Below, in pieces: positions 21,031-30,981 of a DNA stretch of 64,000 nucleotides. How positions within the stretch are numbered: position 1 is the first letter of the stretch; each line of letters starts with the position of its first letter. The DNA comes from Tranzscheliella williamsii. Lineage: Eukaryota; Basidiomycota; Ustilaginomycetes; Ustilaginales; Ustilaginaceae. The notes below the pieces were generated by a model. That model had not been told where the DNA came from. It saw only the letters and a list, made by a program, of their open reading frames with translations, and did no database searches. The stretch lies in assembly GCA_023212725.1 (NCBI GenBank), contig JALBYF010000007.1:248001-312000 (forward strand), in the 5' to 3' direction. Both the position numbers and the translations under genes were made by a program.

Positions 21031-23201
21031 TCATAATTGCGCTTGAACTAAGGTGGGCTCCATATTGGTAAGGTCAAGCAACGCCGTTGACCCTTTGCCG
21101 GAAAGATCGCTGCAACAGACACTTACAAAGAAGCGTGCGCACCAGCGTACTGCGCCACAAATGAGGACCCAAACCAGCAGCAAAACGGAGGCTAACGCTT
21201 TGCAAGCATTACGGAACGATCCAAGTAACGCTTTCAGTGTTACCGACAATGGCCAGCAAGTCAAGACCCAGTGGAGCGGGCGTAGCCATACACCTAAACG
21301 GTTAAGATGATCAGGAGCTGAAGCTGCACCAACGGTCATCCTATCTTCACTCACAATCAACAGGGAAGTTTAACCAAGCTCCCAGCTTGTTCAGTAACCA
21401 GCGTGATAACCGGCTGTACCATCCCGAAAAGGGGTCGATGCTGGCAATGACGTCGAGGGAAAGTGTCTTGATCTTCTGCAAACCGTCATTGGTCATGCTG
21501 AGCTGCTCACCAAAGTCCTGCAGCTTAGAATGAAGCCTATGCGTGCTTGAATCAGCTGCGTCGAGCAGCGCGAGATGGCTGTGTTGACGCTGGAGGATTT
21601 GCTCATTTGCTCCGTGTATGCGGCTCAAACTCTCTATCTGTCGCTCTAGGCCAGCTTCGAACGTTGACAAGCTTGATTCGACCTGGTTCCCCATCAGTGC
21701 GCTAAGCTTGAGTGGGTGCCTGAGACTTTCCTCCCACGTGCCAAGCACTTCGGACAGAACTGCCCTAGTCTGCATATTCGTATTGTTCCTCTGTGCAGAA
21801 AGCAGGTCTTCCTTTAACTCCAAAAGCTTTAGACAAGACTGGTCAGTAGTAGCTCAGATCCCAGATAAGGACTCCTCAAGCCCTGCTTACCCAAGACGGA
21901 ACAAGTCGTACTGTCTCAAGGTCAGTTCTGAGGACTGCGAGGAAACTTTCTGCCAATGATTGCATAGTATCTCGTAACATCGGCTACAGATGTCGACGCT
22001 CTTGTCAGAGGTTGTATCCAGGACCATTCGAAGCACTTTGCGCCCTTACCTCCAGCCCTCCAAGAGTGCTAATTACGCTTTCATCTTTTGACATCCCCTC
22101 TTTCAGAAGTGTCCTGATTTCTGACATTAAGCTCTGTGCTAGATGGCGAGTGAGTGTCCTGCGCTGCCACGCAGGAAGTTAAATTGACCTACGTGGAAGC
22201 CGACTGCAAGCTCTTCCTTGAACCCAAACATCTGGTCGCGCCAAACGTCCCTCTGAATCTGATCCGCCGTTATGTTTCGTGAGTGGTCCTCGAACATGAC
22301 CCGAAGGTGCTGAAGTAGCGCGACCTTCTGTTTTGTGGCCTCCGCATATAGGTCTCTTGCCTTGTCTACGGACATAAGAGGCAGTTTGACAATTGGGTCA
22401 GGGCTTAAGAAGGGTCCCAAAGTATGAGCATGCCCGACGCAACCTACCGATATCGTTCCAGCGTTGCAACAAAAAACATAATTGTGGGACTTCTCTCAGA
22501 TAGCCTGAATAGCTGGTCCAGTACCTTGTGCTTCTCGACATGGCCCTAGTACGGTAAGCGGGAAAACGTCAGTCTCGTATCTTCGTGTAGTTGACTGACT
22601 CCATGACGAGGATACGTACTCGACGCATTGTTCTACATCATCAAGCTCAAGGCTCGTCTCCGCTTGGAGCGTGCACTCCAGTGGCACGCTTTGCTTAGCT
22701 GCACGCAGGTCACAAACAGTAAGGCGTACTGCAGCTAAGACATGAAAGCTAGTTACGGGTAAGTCTCCCGAGCAGTATGGCGGAAGGCCAGATGGTCACA
22801 TACCCGCCATTCGCTCAGGCATCGTCATGTCTGTGACTTTGCCACATTCGGACTTGACCTCATGTATGATTTGTGCATGGCAATCCCCAGTTGAGTCGAT
22901 CGCTAAGGGGTGTACAGATGCAATCAAGTTAGGCCATGGTCTGTTCTGTGAGCCTCAAGCCCTCACTCATAGGCTCACCTTTTCTCCCGAACAGCGCTGT
23001 CAGTTCGTGATTGGAAAGACCCGGTATGTCTTCAGCTTCCACTATTGACGGTATGCTAGGCCTCGATTGGCCGCCAAGCTTGAGAGCAGTTACAAGAGCT
23101 GAGAGGCAACAAGAAAGGGCTGTTACGGAAAAGAGCATGGCAAAGAAGGCTGCCAACGTATGAGAAACGCAACGAGATGGTAGCAGAGTATGCGATGGCA
23201 T
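21031..23201 (-). CDS. KAR5: Nuclear fusion (karyogamy) protein of the Kar5/Tht1/Brambleberry family
   Basis: Kar5 proteins sit in the nuclear envelope/ER and are needed for fusion of the two nuclei after mating. I assembled nine exons: 23201-22979, 22902-22804, 22734-22620, 22545-22448, 22365-22193, 22133-22050, 21983-21891, 21826-21355 and 21323-21031. Phases agree at every junction, giving 549 residues. An N-terminal hydrophobic signal lies at about 14-40. The cysteine-rich family domain is clear: DCHAQIIHEVKSEC, then TVCDLRAAKQSVPLEC, then, across the exon 3/4 junction, CVEAMSRSTRYWTSYSGY, then LREVPQLC and RWNDID. A long amphipathic, coiled-coil-like stretch (about 230-440) precedes two hydrophobic segments near 469-486 and 496-514, matching the family's C-terminal membrane anchors. 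The acceptor of exon 9 could also lie 6 bases downstream. No exact pheromone response element (ACAAAGGGA) was seen in the 500 bases upstream. Confidence 0.88.
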
Positions 23202-23708
23202 CCACGCTACGGCGTACTATCCCTGCTCATGTAAAAAGAGTGAGGTGCTTCAGTAATGCGCAGTCGAGATTGCAACAGCTAGCAAGCTCTCCCTAGCTGT
23301 GTAGCCTACAGGTATTGGGTTTCAGCTAAGCAGAAAAGACAAGGAGCGAGGAGAACTACGGGTGAACGCCACAGACGCACACGCAGTAGACTCAAGCCTG
23401 CACAGCCCGGCCTAGCAATTGATAGGAGAGATTTGAAACACGGCGCAAAGGGGTAGACCATGAAAAGTACACTGCACGGCGAAGCAGAGGGGGCGAATCG
23501 TAAAGAGCCTAGAAAACCCGGAAAGGACAGTAGTGAAGGTGTTGTGGACACTGCCCGACTTCTGTTGCGCGACGCGGTTTTCGGCTAGATCCCGATTGTC
23601 TGGAGGGCGCGCGGGATGAAATTGCTCAAAGGGCCCGCTAGGATCAGATACAGATCATCGGTGTGATTCCGATCCATTTTGGAGCTCCTCGACGCAAGTC
23701 CGATGCCT
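23202..23708. promoter_or_regulatory. Intergenic region: KAR5-like promoter and septin 3' end
   Basis: 507 bases between two genes in the same (-) orientation. It should carry the promoter of the KAR5-like gene and the septin terminator. No TATA box or repeat stands out. Confidence 0.4.
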
Positions 23709-25241
23709 TTAGTTGCGCAGCGAGAAGCCCTTCTTCTTGGTGGCCTGCGAGACCTTTTCTGGCGTCAGTGGACGACCGCTCTCGAGCCTGCGTCGCTTGT
23801 CTTCCATGTCCTGCCTCTGCTTTTCCAGGGCATCCCTCATCTCGCGATGACGGGCGTAAAGCTCCTCCTCGCTCTGTTTCAGCTTGGCTTCCTTCTCGGC
23901 CACCTTCTGCTGGAAGACGAGCTTCATCTCGTTCTCCATCTTCCTCAATCGCGCCTCGTGAATAGCTCGTTCCTCAGCCATCTTGGCGGCTGGGTTGACC
24001 TCCTTAAAGACCGAGTGGTCTTGCGTGACGCCCATGGCGACAAGCTTCTCACTTCGATACTTCTCGTAGAGCACGTTGTTGGTGTGTTCCTTGAGCTCCT
24101 CCATGTGCGTGTGGATGAGCATCTGTCGCAGCTTGACAAAATCGCAGTGATCCTCGTTATCCACCTCAATTACACCCCATGGGTAGGCTCGGCCACGCAC
24201 TCGTCGGCCATCAGGAGTGTCGATCTCGGTGTTGGATCCAACCACTGCGAAGGGCACCTTGCTTGCGATCTCCTGGATCTCTAGGAGCGTCTCTTCATCC
24301 TCATTCTCGTAGATAGGAGCGTGAAAAATTTCGATGTTATGGTGAGCGATGTCATTGAGGATCCTTTGCTTGAACTGGAGGATCTCTTCGTCAGTCAAAG
24401 TATCCGACTTGGCAATGACAGGGATAAGGTTGACCTTTTGGTGCAGCCTTCGCATGAATTCGATGTCGATTGGTCGCAGACTGATAGGAAGACGTATGGA
24501 CGCGGTCAGTGCTTGCTTTCACAACTACAGTCAGAAAGAAGGTCAGAAGTATATATAGGCACTTACGCATGACCGGTGGGCTGGACAAAGTAGATGCAGG
24601 CATGCACCCGATTATCCTGCAACTTGCTTCGGTTGACTCGATTCTCCTGTTCCAGGTAGTTGTCAAATCTCGACTCGATGTTGTCGACGATGGGCTTCCA
24701 GCTGAAGGTAGATTTACAGACGCGCAGCGATGTCAGCCTCGCTGTACACTGTCATGTGGGACCTGAACCTTGCCGGACTGTCACTCACCTCTCATCGTTG
24801 TTGATGTAATCGCCGAACCCAGGAGTGTCAACGACGTTGAGTCGCAAGCGAACGCCGTTCTCATCGATGTCTAAAGAGCACAACGGCAGAGGGAGGTGCA
24901 GTGTGAATGTATGAACAGGAGATAAATCGCGCATCGATCCGTTACTTACCTGAGCTGATGCTCTCGATAGCGACCGTTTTGGGTCGCTCTTGGTGTGGAG
25001 GGGGCACTTCTTTGCGCGGGTACAGGGTGGTGTTGAAGAGAGTGTTGATCAAGGTGGACTTGCCCAAGCCAGACTCGCCAACCACCATCGCTGTGAAGCT
25101 AAAACCTTTTCGGACGCTCTTGCGATGGAACTGATTCGGAAGGTTGGCGAAACCAACGTAGCCGGTAAGTTTCTTTCGGGCAGCAGACGTAGCCCCGGCG
25201 GTGGGCGCGCCGGCAGCAGAGGCGGGGGCAGTTCCGTTCAT
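23709..25241 (-). CDS. CDC3: Septin, CDC3/AspB class
   Basis: Septins are GTP-binding filament proteins that form rings at bud necks, septa and hyphal tips. Four exons: 25241-24950, 24870-24789, 24701-24567 and 24480-23709, with three introns of 79, 87 and 86 nt; total 426 residues. A polybasic region precedes the GTPase domain. The P-loop GESGLGKST is at about 55-63, the switch motif DTPGFGD spans exon 2, and the G4 motif AKSD is near 193-196. The septin unique element follows, then a long charged coiled coil (about 315-400). The N-terminal [21 protein letters not shown] and the C-terminal coiled coil fit the Cdc3/AspB class better than Cdc12, Cdc11 or Cdc10. Class assignment is by remembered family features; a tree would settle it. 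The start is divergent from AHCY. Confidence 0.94.
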
Positions 25242-26430
25242 ATTAGAGAGATTTTAGGCAATGTGAGATGTGGCGGGGCAAAAGTGTTTTTCACGAGGTT
25301 TGCGACTGTTGGGCTTGTAAAGGATGTCCAGAACTGTTAACAACAGTGGGAGCTAGGGCGAAGAAAGGTGCTGCGAAACAATACTCTTCAGCAAGAATGG
25401 CAGCGGGAGCGACAATGAGGTTTCGCAAGTGTCGGAGATAGGGTCCCAGAAGCTGCCGTTCAGCGTGAACGCGGGATGTGTAGATCTCTGGACAGGAAGA
25501 GAAGGGGAACGAGGGGAGACGATGGTAGTGTTCGTTGAGCAACGAGGGCAGGATGAGGACGATCCACACTGGCGCAAAGCCTAACTTCGCGGTCACGGCG
25601 ATGGGTGCGGAAGTTGGAAAGTGATGCGTGTGTCTGTGTGTCGGGTGTGTGTCTCAATATTTCAAGTATTTCAAATGTTCGATATCAACTCTATTCACGC
25701 AACCCAGCTCACTTTCGCTTAGCTTCGAATCGCCATCTGCAAGGCGCTGGCAACCAACCCTAGTGCTTAACCATCCCGCCATCCAAGCTGTTTCGATGAT
25801 CCAACGAAGCGATCCCACAGCCGCTTACCGCTTCAGCTTGAGTTGCTCGAGACGAATGAGCCTGATCGAGTACTTTTTCGAAGGCAGACCAGCAAAGAAA
25901 ACATGTGCCTAAGTAACAGGGATCTACTCAAACGCTAGGTCCCAAGCGGCGCAGGGCGGGATCCAAACGTTCCGTCTTCACTTGATGCCAATTGTTCCAA
26001 TTGGTGCGTGCACGACCTTCGGTTGATGATATATGTTGTTAGGACGTACAATCAAAGAATTTTATTCCGGCCGAGTAGCCCTTTTCTTCCTAACTGGTCC
26101 AAGCGTGATACGCTCTGCGTGCTCGCGGAACGTGCTCATCGACGAAATGCCACTTGAAAACTTTTGTACTGTTAAAAGGTACACTGTGTGCAGTTTTTCA
26201 AAAGATCTGGCCGCATGCACTGTGCAAAGAGAACCCTAGCACTGGGCTCGCCGTGTGCGGTTCTGGGCGAGTACTCGCAAGCACCATCATCAGCTCAAAT
26301 CTTCTGATTTCTCCCAAAGGGTCAGGCTAGGTATCGTAGAAGTGTAACCCTGGTTCAATCATCCTCTTTCCTTCTCGACCACATCAACTTCCCCTCACTT
26401 TCATTCATAGTCTTCTTTTCACCTTTCGCA
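25242..26430. promoter_or_regulatory. Divergent promoter region septin / S-adenosylhomocysteine hydrolase
   Basis: 1.19 kb head-to-head region. The last 75 bases before the AHCY start (26356-26430) are a pyrimidine-rich leader typical of highly expressed fungal housekeeping genes. A short TG-rich run lies at about 25624-25653. Small open frames are not convincing genes. Confidence 0.55.
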
Positions 26431-27825
26431 ATGTCTAGCTACAAGGTACGGTACCGCTCGATTGGGCTGATCCTGGCTGTACAAGCTTGTTCACGCGATC
26501 ACCTTACTGATACGTATCCCCTGACTTTTTGTTTTGCTTTGTAGGTTGCCGATATCTCGCTCGCCGCTTTCGGGCGAAAGGAGATCGAGATCGCCGAGGG
26601 AGAGATGCCCGGTCTCATGGCTCTCCGAACCAAGTACGGTTCTCAGCAGCCCCTCAAGGGTGCCCGAATTGCTGGTTCCCTGCACATGACCATCCAGACT
26701 GCTGTCCTAATTGAGACTCTGGTTTCCCTCGGCGCTAAGGTCACCTGGGCCTCTTGCAACATCTTCTCCACCCAGGACCACGCCGCTGCTGCTATTGCGG
26801 CTACGGGTGTTCCTGTCTTCGCCTGGAAAGGGGAGACTGAGGAGGAGTACGACTGGTGCCTTGAGCAGACTCTCTCTGCTCACCCCGAGGGCCCCAACAT
26901 GATTCTTGACGATGGAGGAGACCTCACCTGGCTCGTTCACAACAAGTTCCCCCAGCTCCTGGACCAGATCAAGGGTGTCTCGGAGGAAACCACCACCGGC
27001 GTCCACATCCTCTACTCTGCGATGAAGAAGGGTACCCTCAAGCTTGCCGCCATCAACGTCAACGACTCTGTTACCAAGTCCAAGTTCGACAACTACTACG
27101 GATGCCGAGAGTCTCTTGTCGACGGTATCAAGCGTGCTACGGATGTCATGCTCGGCGGCAAAGTTGCTATCGTGGCTGGTTTCGGTGATGTCGGAAAGGG
27201 CTGCGCCGAATCTCTGCGTGGCTACGGTTGCCGAGTGATCGTCACTGAGATCGACCCTATCAACGCCCTGCAGGCCTCCATGGCCGGCTACCAGGTCGAT
27301 GTGATGGATGATGTTGCTCACCAGGCCGATCTTTTCGTCACCACGACCGGTTGCCGGGACATTATCACCGGCAAGCACTTTGAGGCCATGAAGGACGACG
27401 CCATTGTTTGCAACATTGGCCACTTTGACATTGAGATCGATGTTGCTTGGCTCAAGGCCAACGCTCAGAGCGTCAGCAACATCAAGCCGCAGGTCGACCG
27501 TTACACGCTCAAGAACGGCAAGCGCATCATTCTTCTTGCCGAGGGCCGACTGGTTAACCTTGGATGCGCTACTGGCCACCCCTCTTTCATCATGTCTGCC
27601 TCCTTTGCCAACCAGACCCTGGCTCAGATCGCTCTTTGGAACGACGAGGCTGGCCTGTACAAGCGAGGAGAAGTTTACATGCTGCCCAAGGCTCTCGACG
27701 AAGAGGTCGCTCTTGCCCACCTTGGTCGACTCAACGTCAAGCTTACCAAGCTCACGACCGTGCAGGCCGACTACCTCGATCTGCCTGTTGAGGGCCCCTA
27801 CAAGCGAGACACTTACCGATACTAA
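26431..27825 (+). CDS. SAH1: S-adenosyl-L-homocysteine hydrolase
   Basis: Cytosolic NAD-dependent enzyme that splits S-adenosylhomocysteine into adenosine and homocysteine, relieving inhibition of methyltransferases. Exon 1 encodes only MSSYK (26431-26445); a 99-nt intron (GTACGG..GTAG) precedes exon 2 (26545-27825). The total is 431 residues against 432 in human. Diagnostic blocks: [35 protein letters not shown] modified as [19 protein letters not shown], the NAD-binding [18 protein letters not shown] and the C-terminal DTYRY. Codons are strongly C-ending, which with the pyrimidine-rich leader suggests high expression. The very short first exon is easy to miss, and skipping it would place the start at a downstream ATG (26605) that removes conserved substrate-domain residues. 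Confidence 0.98.
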
Positions 27826-28497
27826 ACAGCGCAGGTCTTGGCTGCCTTCGAGCTCAGCATGCAGGCTCTCTACCGCTTTTCTCTGTTTCAAGTTCCCAGT
27901 TCCCTCGTGCAATCGATCTTCTCTCTGCAAGAGTCAGGCAGACTCACTGTAACAGTACTTCAACGGGCTAATCAACACTGCACTAGAAACCCCAACATCT
28001 AACTCATATCTACCTACGTTCCCAATCCACTTCACTCTGAGCTGGACATTTCGCCCGCCTCTTTTCAGCTGGTAAGGAGCTGCGTCTCTCCTCAAGCCCT
28101 TAGTTTCGGTTTTGCCACACACACATGCGCACTCTCACACATCTGCAATGCATCATATCCCCCGGCCTTCTCAACAAGGTTTTCTCATTTACCCATGTCG
28201 GTCTGTCTCCGTCCGTGTTTCGGCTTGATAGGAGAGAGATTTCACTCTTGTGCGCCGCTTATGCAGCCACCATGTCACGTTACTATGTTCTAATGTGTGG
28301 TCGTAGCCAAGGGGTTTTCGGACGGCCCGAAAGAAAAGGTAAAAGTTTCGGCTTTGTGTGATCCGAGCGTCGAGCGTTGCCGCACATTCAATAACAGCTA
28401 TGCCGGCCAATCCGATCGGCGGATAGGCCGGCCTCAGCGATTGTGAATTGACTCACACTTATGACTGGCTGGCTCAAGTCCAGTTCACTTTGTCTTT
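27826..28497. other. Intergenic region AHCY / aminopeptidase P
   Basis: 672 bases, tandem orientation. It contains the AHCY 3' untranslated region and the promoter of the next gene. A small inverted motif GGCCGGCCTCAG / GCCGGCCAATCCG-like sequence is seen near 28400-28435. No gene is recognised. Confidence 0.4.
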
Positions 28498-30663
28498 ATG
28501 CCAACTGGACCTGAGCTCTTTCTGAAGAATCACAGCAACCATTCCATGATCCGCGCTTCGTCGCCTCTGAACATACAACGATTGAGATCCTGTCCGGAAT
28601 CAGTTTCAGTCCTGCCACGCAGTTACATAACAAACGCCTTCGATTACCGCAACCATTCTCCCTGTATAGTCAAGCTGTTCGCGCCAGCCAGTCCACGTAA
28701 CGGACTTTCAAGACCTGGAACAAGGACCGGGCTCAGGTTCGTTCAGCCACAAGACCAAGCCTTTGGTCTTCAGCATTCGACACAGCGACGCACTGTCTCT
28801 CTGACTGCAAACACAAACGACAGAATGGGCGCCATCGCTACCGGCAGGGTTGACACGGCCAAGCAGGTCGAAGCCCTGCGCCAGTTAATGGCCAAGGAAG
28901 GCGTCAGTGCCTACGTCATTCCCTCCGAGGACGAGCATGCATCCGAGTATCCAGCCGAGTCTGATCTCCGACGCGGCTACATCACAGGATTCACCGGTTC
29001 GGCTGGCTGTGCTGTTGTCACGTCGACAGAGGCGCTCCTCTTCACCGACGGGAGATATTTCTTGCAAGCTGGACAGCAGCTCGAACCGTCTGTCTGGACG
29101 TTGATGAAGCAAGGCGAGCCCAATGTCCCTACTTGGCAAGAATACCTGTCCAAGAACCTGGCGGCCAATACCAAGATCGGCATGGACGCTTCCTTGATCT
29201 CGGCCGATGATGCCAAAGAAATTACCGCCGAGCTTGCCAAAATTGGCTCCGCCCTCGTTCCCATTAGAGAAAACTTGGTGGATCAGGTTTGGTCTGACAG
29301 GCCTGCACGACCCGCGCAGCCTATCTTCGTCCTGAAGGAAGAAATCGCCGGTAGATCCGCTTCAGACAAGATCAAGGAGCTTCGCGAGGAGATCAAGAAA
29401 AAATCGGCGAAGGGTTTCGTAGCCAATATGCTAGACGAGGTGGCCTGGCTGTTCAACCTTCGAGGCACTGATGTACCATACAACCCGGTCTTCTTCTCCT
29501 TCGCGCTCGTGCTTCTCGACACGACGCTCCTGTATGTCAACGAGAGCCAGCTCGACGAAGCCGTCAAGAGTTATCTCGGATCCGACGTTACGCTGCGACC
29601 TTACGAGTCCTTCTACGACGACTTGCACAAATTTGGAGCCGAGCTGAAATCTGGTGACAAGATCTTGATCGGCAAAAGGGCTTCATTGGCCGTCCAGGAG
29701 GCGCTCGGTGGTGCTGCGAAGGTTGAGATTGTCAGATCCATTGTTGGCGACCAGAAGTCGATCAAAAATGAAATTGAGCTCGAAGGGTTCCGTCAAAGCC
29801 ATATCAGGGATGGCGCGGCTTTGTGCCAGTACTTTGCCTGGTTGGAAGAGCAGCTCCACTCCGGTAAGACGGTGACCGAATCGCAAGGCGCCGACAAACT
29901 GAGCGAATACCGACAGACTCTCGACCACTTCCGCGGCGAGAGCTTCACCACCATTTCGTCCACAGGACCTAATGGAGCCATCATCCATTATAGTCCAGAT
30001 CCGAAGACCTGCCCTGCCATCGATCTCAACGAAATCTACCTCTGCGATTCGGGAGCTCAGTTTACGGATGGTACAACCGACGTGACCCGAACCTGGCACT
30101 TTGGCAAGCCGGCCCCTGAGCAGATCAGGGCGTTCACCCGAGTCCTTCAAGGCCACATCGCCATCGATCGTGCCGTCTTCCCTAAAGGTACGACGGGATA
30201 TCTTCTAGATGTCTTGGCCCGTCGAGCGCTTTGGGAAGATGGTCTGGACTACCGGCACGGAACTGGTCACGGTGTTGGCCACTTCCTGAACGTCCACGAG
30301 GGGCCTCAGGGCATTGGCACACGGGCAGTGTTTAACGAGACGAGTCTGAAGGAGAATATGGTCGTGTCCAACGAGCCAGGCTACTACGAGGACGGCAAGT
30401 GGGGCATCCGCATTGAAAACCTGGTCATCGTGACACCCGCCAAGACGCCGAACAACTTTGGCAGCAAGGGCTACCTCACCTTCGAGCATCTCACCATGTG
30501 TCCCATCCAAACCTCGCTAGTCGATGCCTCGCTCTTGACGCAGGACGACAAGGACTGGCTGAACGCCTACCATGACGAGGTTCAGACCAAGGTCGCCCCA
30601 CTGCTCCAGAAAGACCAACGCGCCCTCTCTTGGTTGAACCGGCACTGCCAAGCCCGCGTCTAA
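28498..30663 (+). CDS. Xaa-Pro aminopeptidase P (M24B), with possible mitochondrial isoform
   Basis: Removes N-terminal residues preceding proline; a two-metal (Mn) creatinase-fold enzyme. The frame from 28498 gives 721 residues. A second in-frame ATG at 28825 (MGAIATGRVDTAKQ) starts the usual cytosolic protein of 612 residues, close to human XPNPEP1 (623). Two N-terminal creatinase-like domains precede the catalytic domain, whose metal ligands are visible: two Asp in CDSGAQFTDGTTDVTR, His in GTGHGVGHFLNVHEG, Glu in SNEPGYYEDGKWG and Glu in GIRIENL. The 109-residue extension is rich in R, S, L and N with few acids, and resembles a mitochondrial presequence. Upstream ATGs (28498, 28546) have T at -3, while 28825 has A, so leaky initiation is plausible. 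If only the cytosolic form exists, the CDS is 28825-30663. Confidence 0.93.
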   Translation: MPTGPELFLKNHSNHSMIRASSPLNIQRLRSCPESVSVLPRSYITNAFDYRNHSPCIVKLFAPASPRNGLSRPGTRTGLRFVQPQDQAFGLQHSTQRRTVSLTANTNDRMGAIATGRVDTAKQVEALRQLMAKEGVSAYVIPSEDEHASEYPAESDLRRGYITGFTGSAGCAVVTSTEALLFTDGRYFLQAGQQLEPSVWTLMKQGEPNVPTWQEYLSKNLAANTKIGMDASLISADDAKEITAELAKIGSALVPIRENLVDQVWSDRPARPAQPIFVLKEEIAGRSASDKIKELREEIKKKSAKGFVANMLDEVAWLFNLRGTDVPYNPVFFSFALVLLDTTLLYVNESQLDEAVKSYLGSDVTLRPYESFYDDLHKFGAELKSGDKILIGKRASLAVQEALGGAAKVEIVRSIVGDQKSIKNEIELEGFRQSHIRDGAALCQYFAWLEEQLHSGKTVTESQGADKLSEYRQTLDHFRGESFTTISSTGPNGAIIHYSPDPKTCPAIDLNEIYLCDSGAQFTDGTTDVTRTWHFGKPAPEQIRAFTRVLQGHIAIDRAVFPKGTTGYLLDVLARRALWEDGLDYRHGTGHGVGHFLNVHEGPQGIGTRAVFNETSLKENMVVSNEPGYYEDGKWGIRIENLVIVTPAKTPNNFGSKGYLTFEHLTMCPIQTSLVDASLLTQDDKDWLNAYHDEVQTKVAPLLQKDQRALSWLNRHCQARV

Positions 30664-30981
30664 CAAGCTTCTGCCGTCACGCGTGTAGCGCCGCATCCCG
30701 AAGCCGGTGCAGAACCCTTCCGGCGATCAATCCGATTCGTTGCCTGCCGGAAGCAACTCATACCGGTTGGAGCAAGTATGACCCTGGCCACAGGCCAGAA
30801 CTGGACGGTAGAAGCGCACTCCTGTTCAGATTTGCTAATTAATTGACGTGTGGGTTCAGCCCTTGACTCGGAAAGTTGAAATGCGATGGAGGCGAAGGTG
30901 CGGGTACAATATGTTGAACAATGTTGCATGAGCCGAAGGCTCCAGGGTGGGTTTGATGCAGCGGGACAAGTGTAGAGTGGG
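30664..30981. other. Convergent intergenic spacer aminopeptidase P / PabAB
   Basis: 318 bases with the two gene 3' ends; nothing further is recognised. Confidence 0.5.

Noticed and set aside
22496..22687. Read-through frame past the third exon of the KAR5-like gene
   Set aside because: The read-through residues do not match the family, while splicing at 22619/22546 restores the conserved SYSGYLREVP block.
23202..23708. Search for the smut pheromone response element upstream of the KAR5-like gene
   Set aside because: No exact ACAAAGGGA or its complement; only a 7-of-9 match near 23443, too weak to call.
26707..27930. 407-codon open frame on the minus strand
   Set aside because: Antisense to the highly biased AHCY gene, in a mirrored frame; composition rich in V, G, L and D as expected for such shadows.
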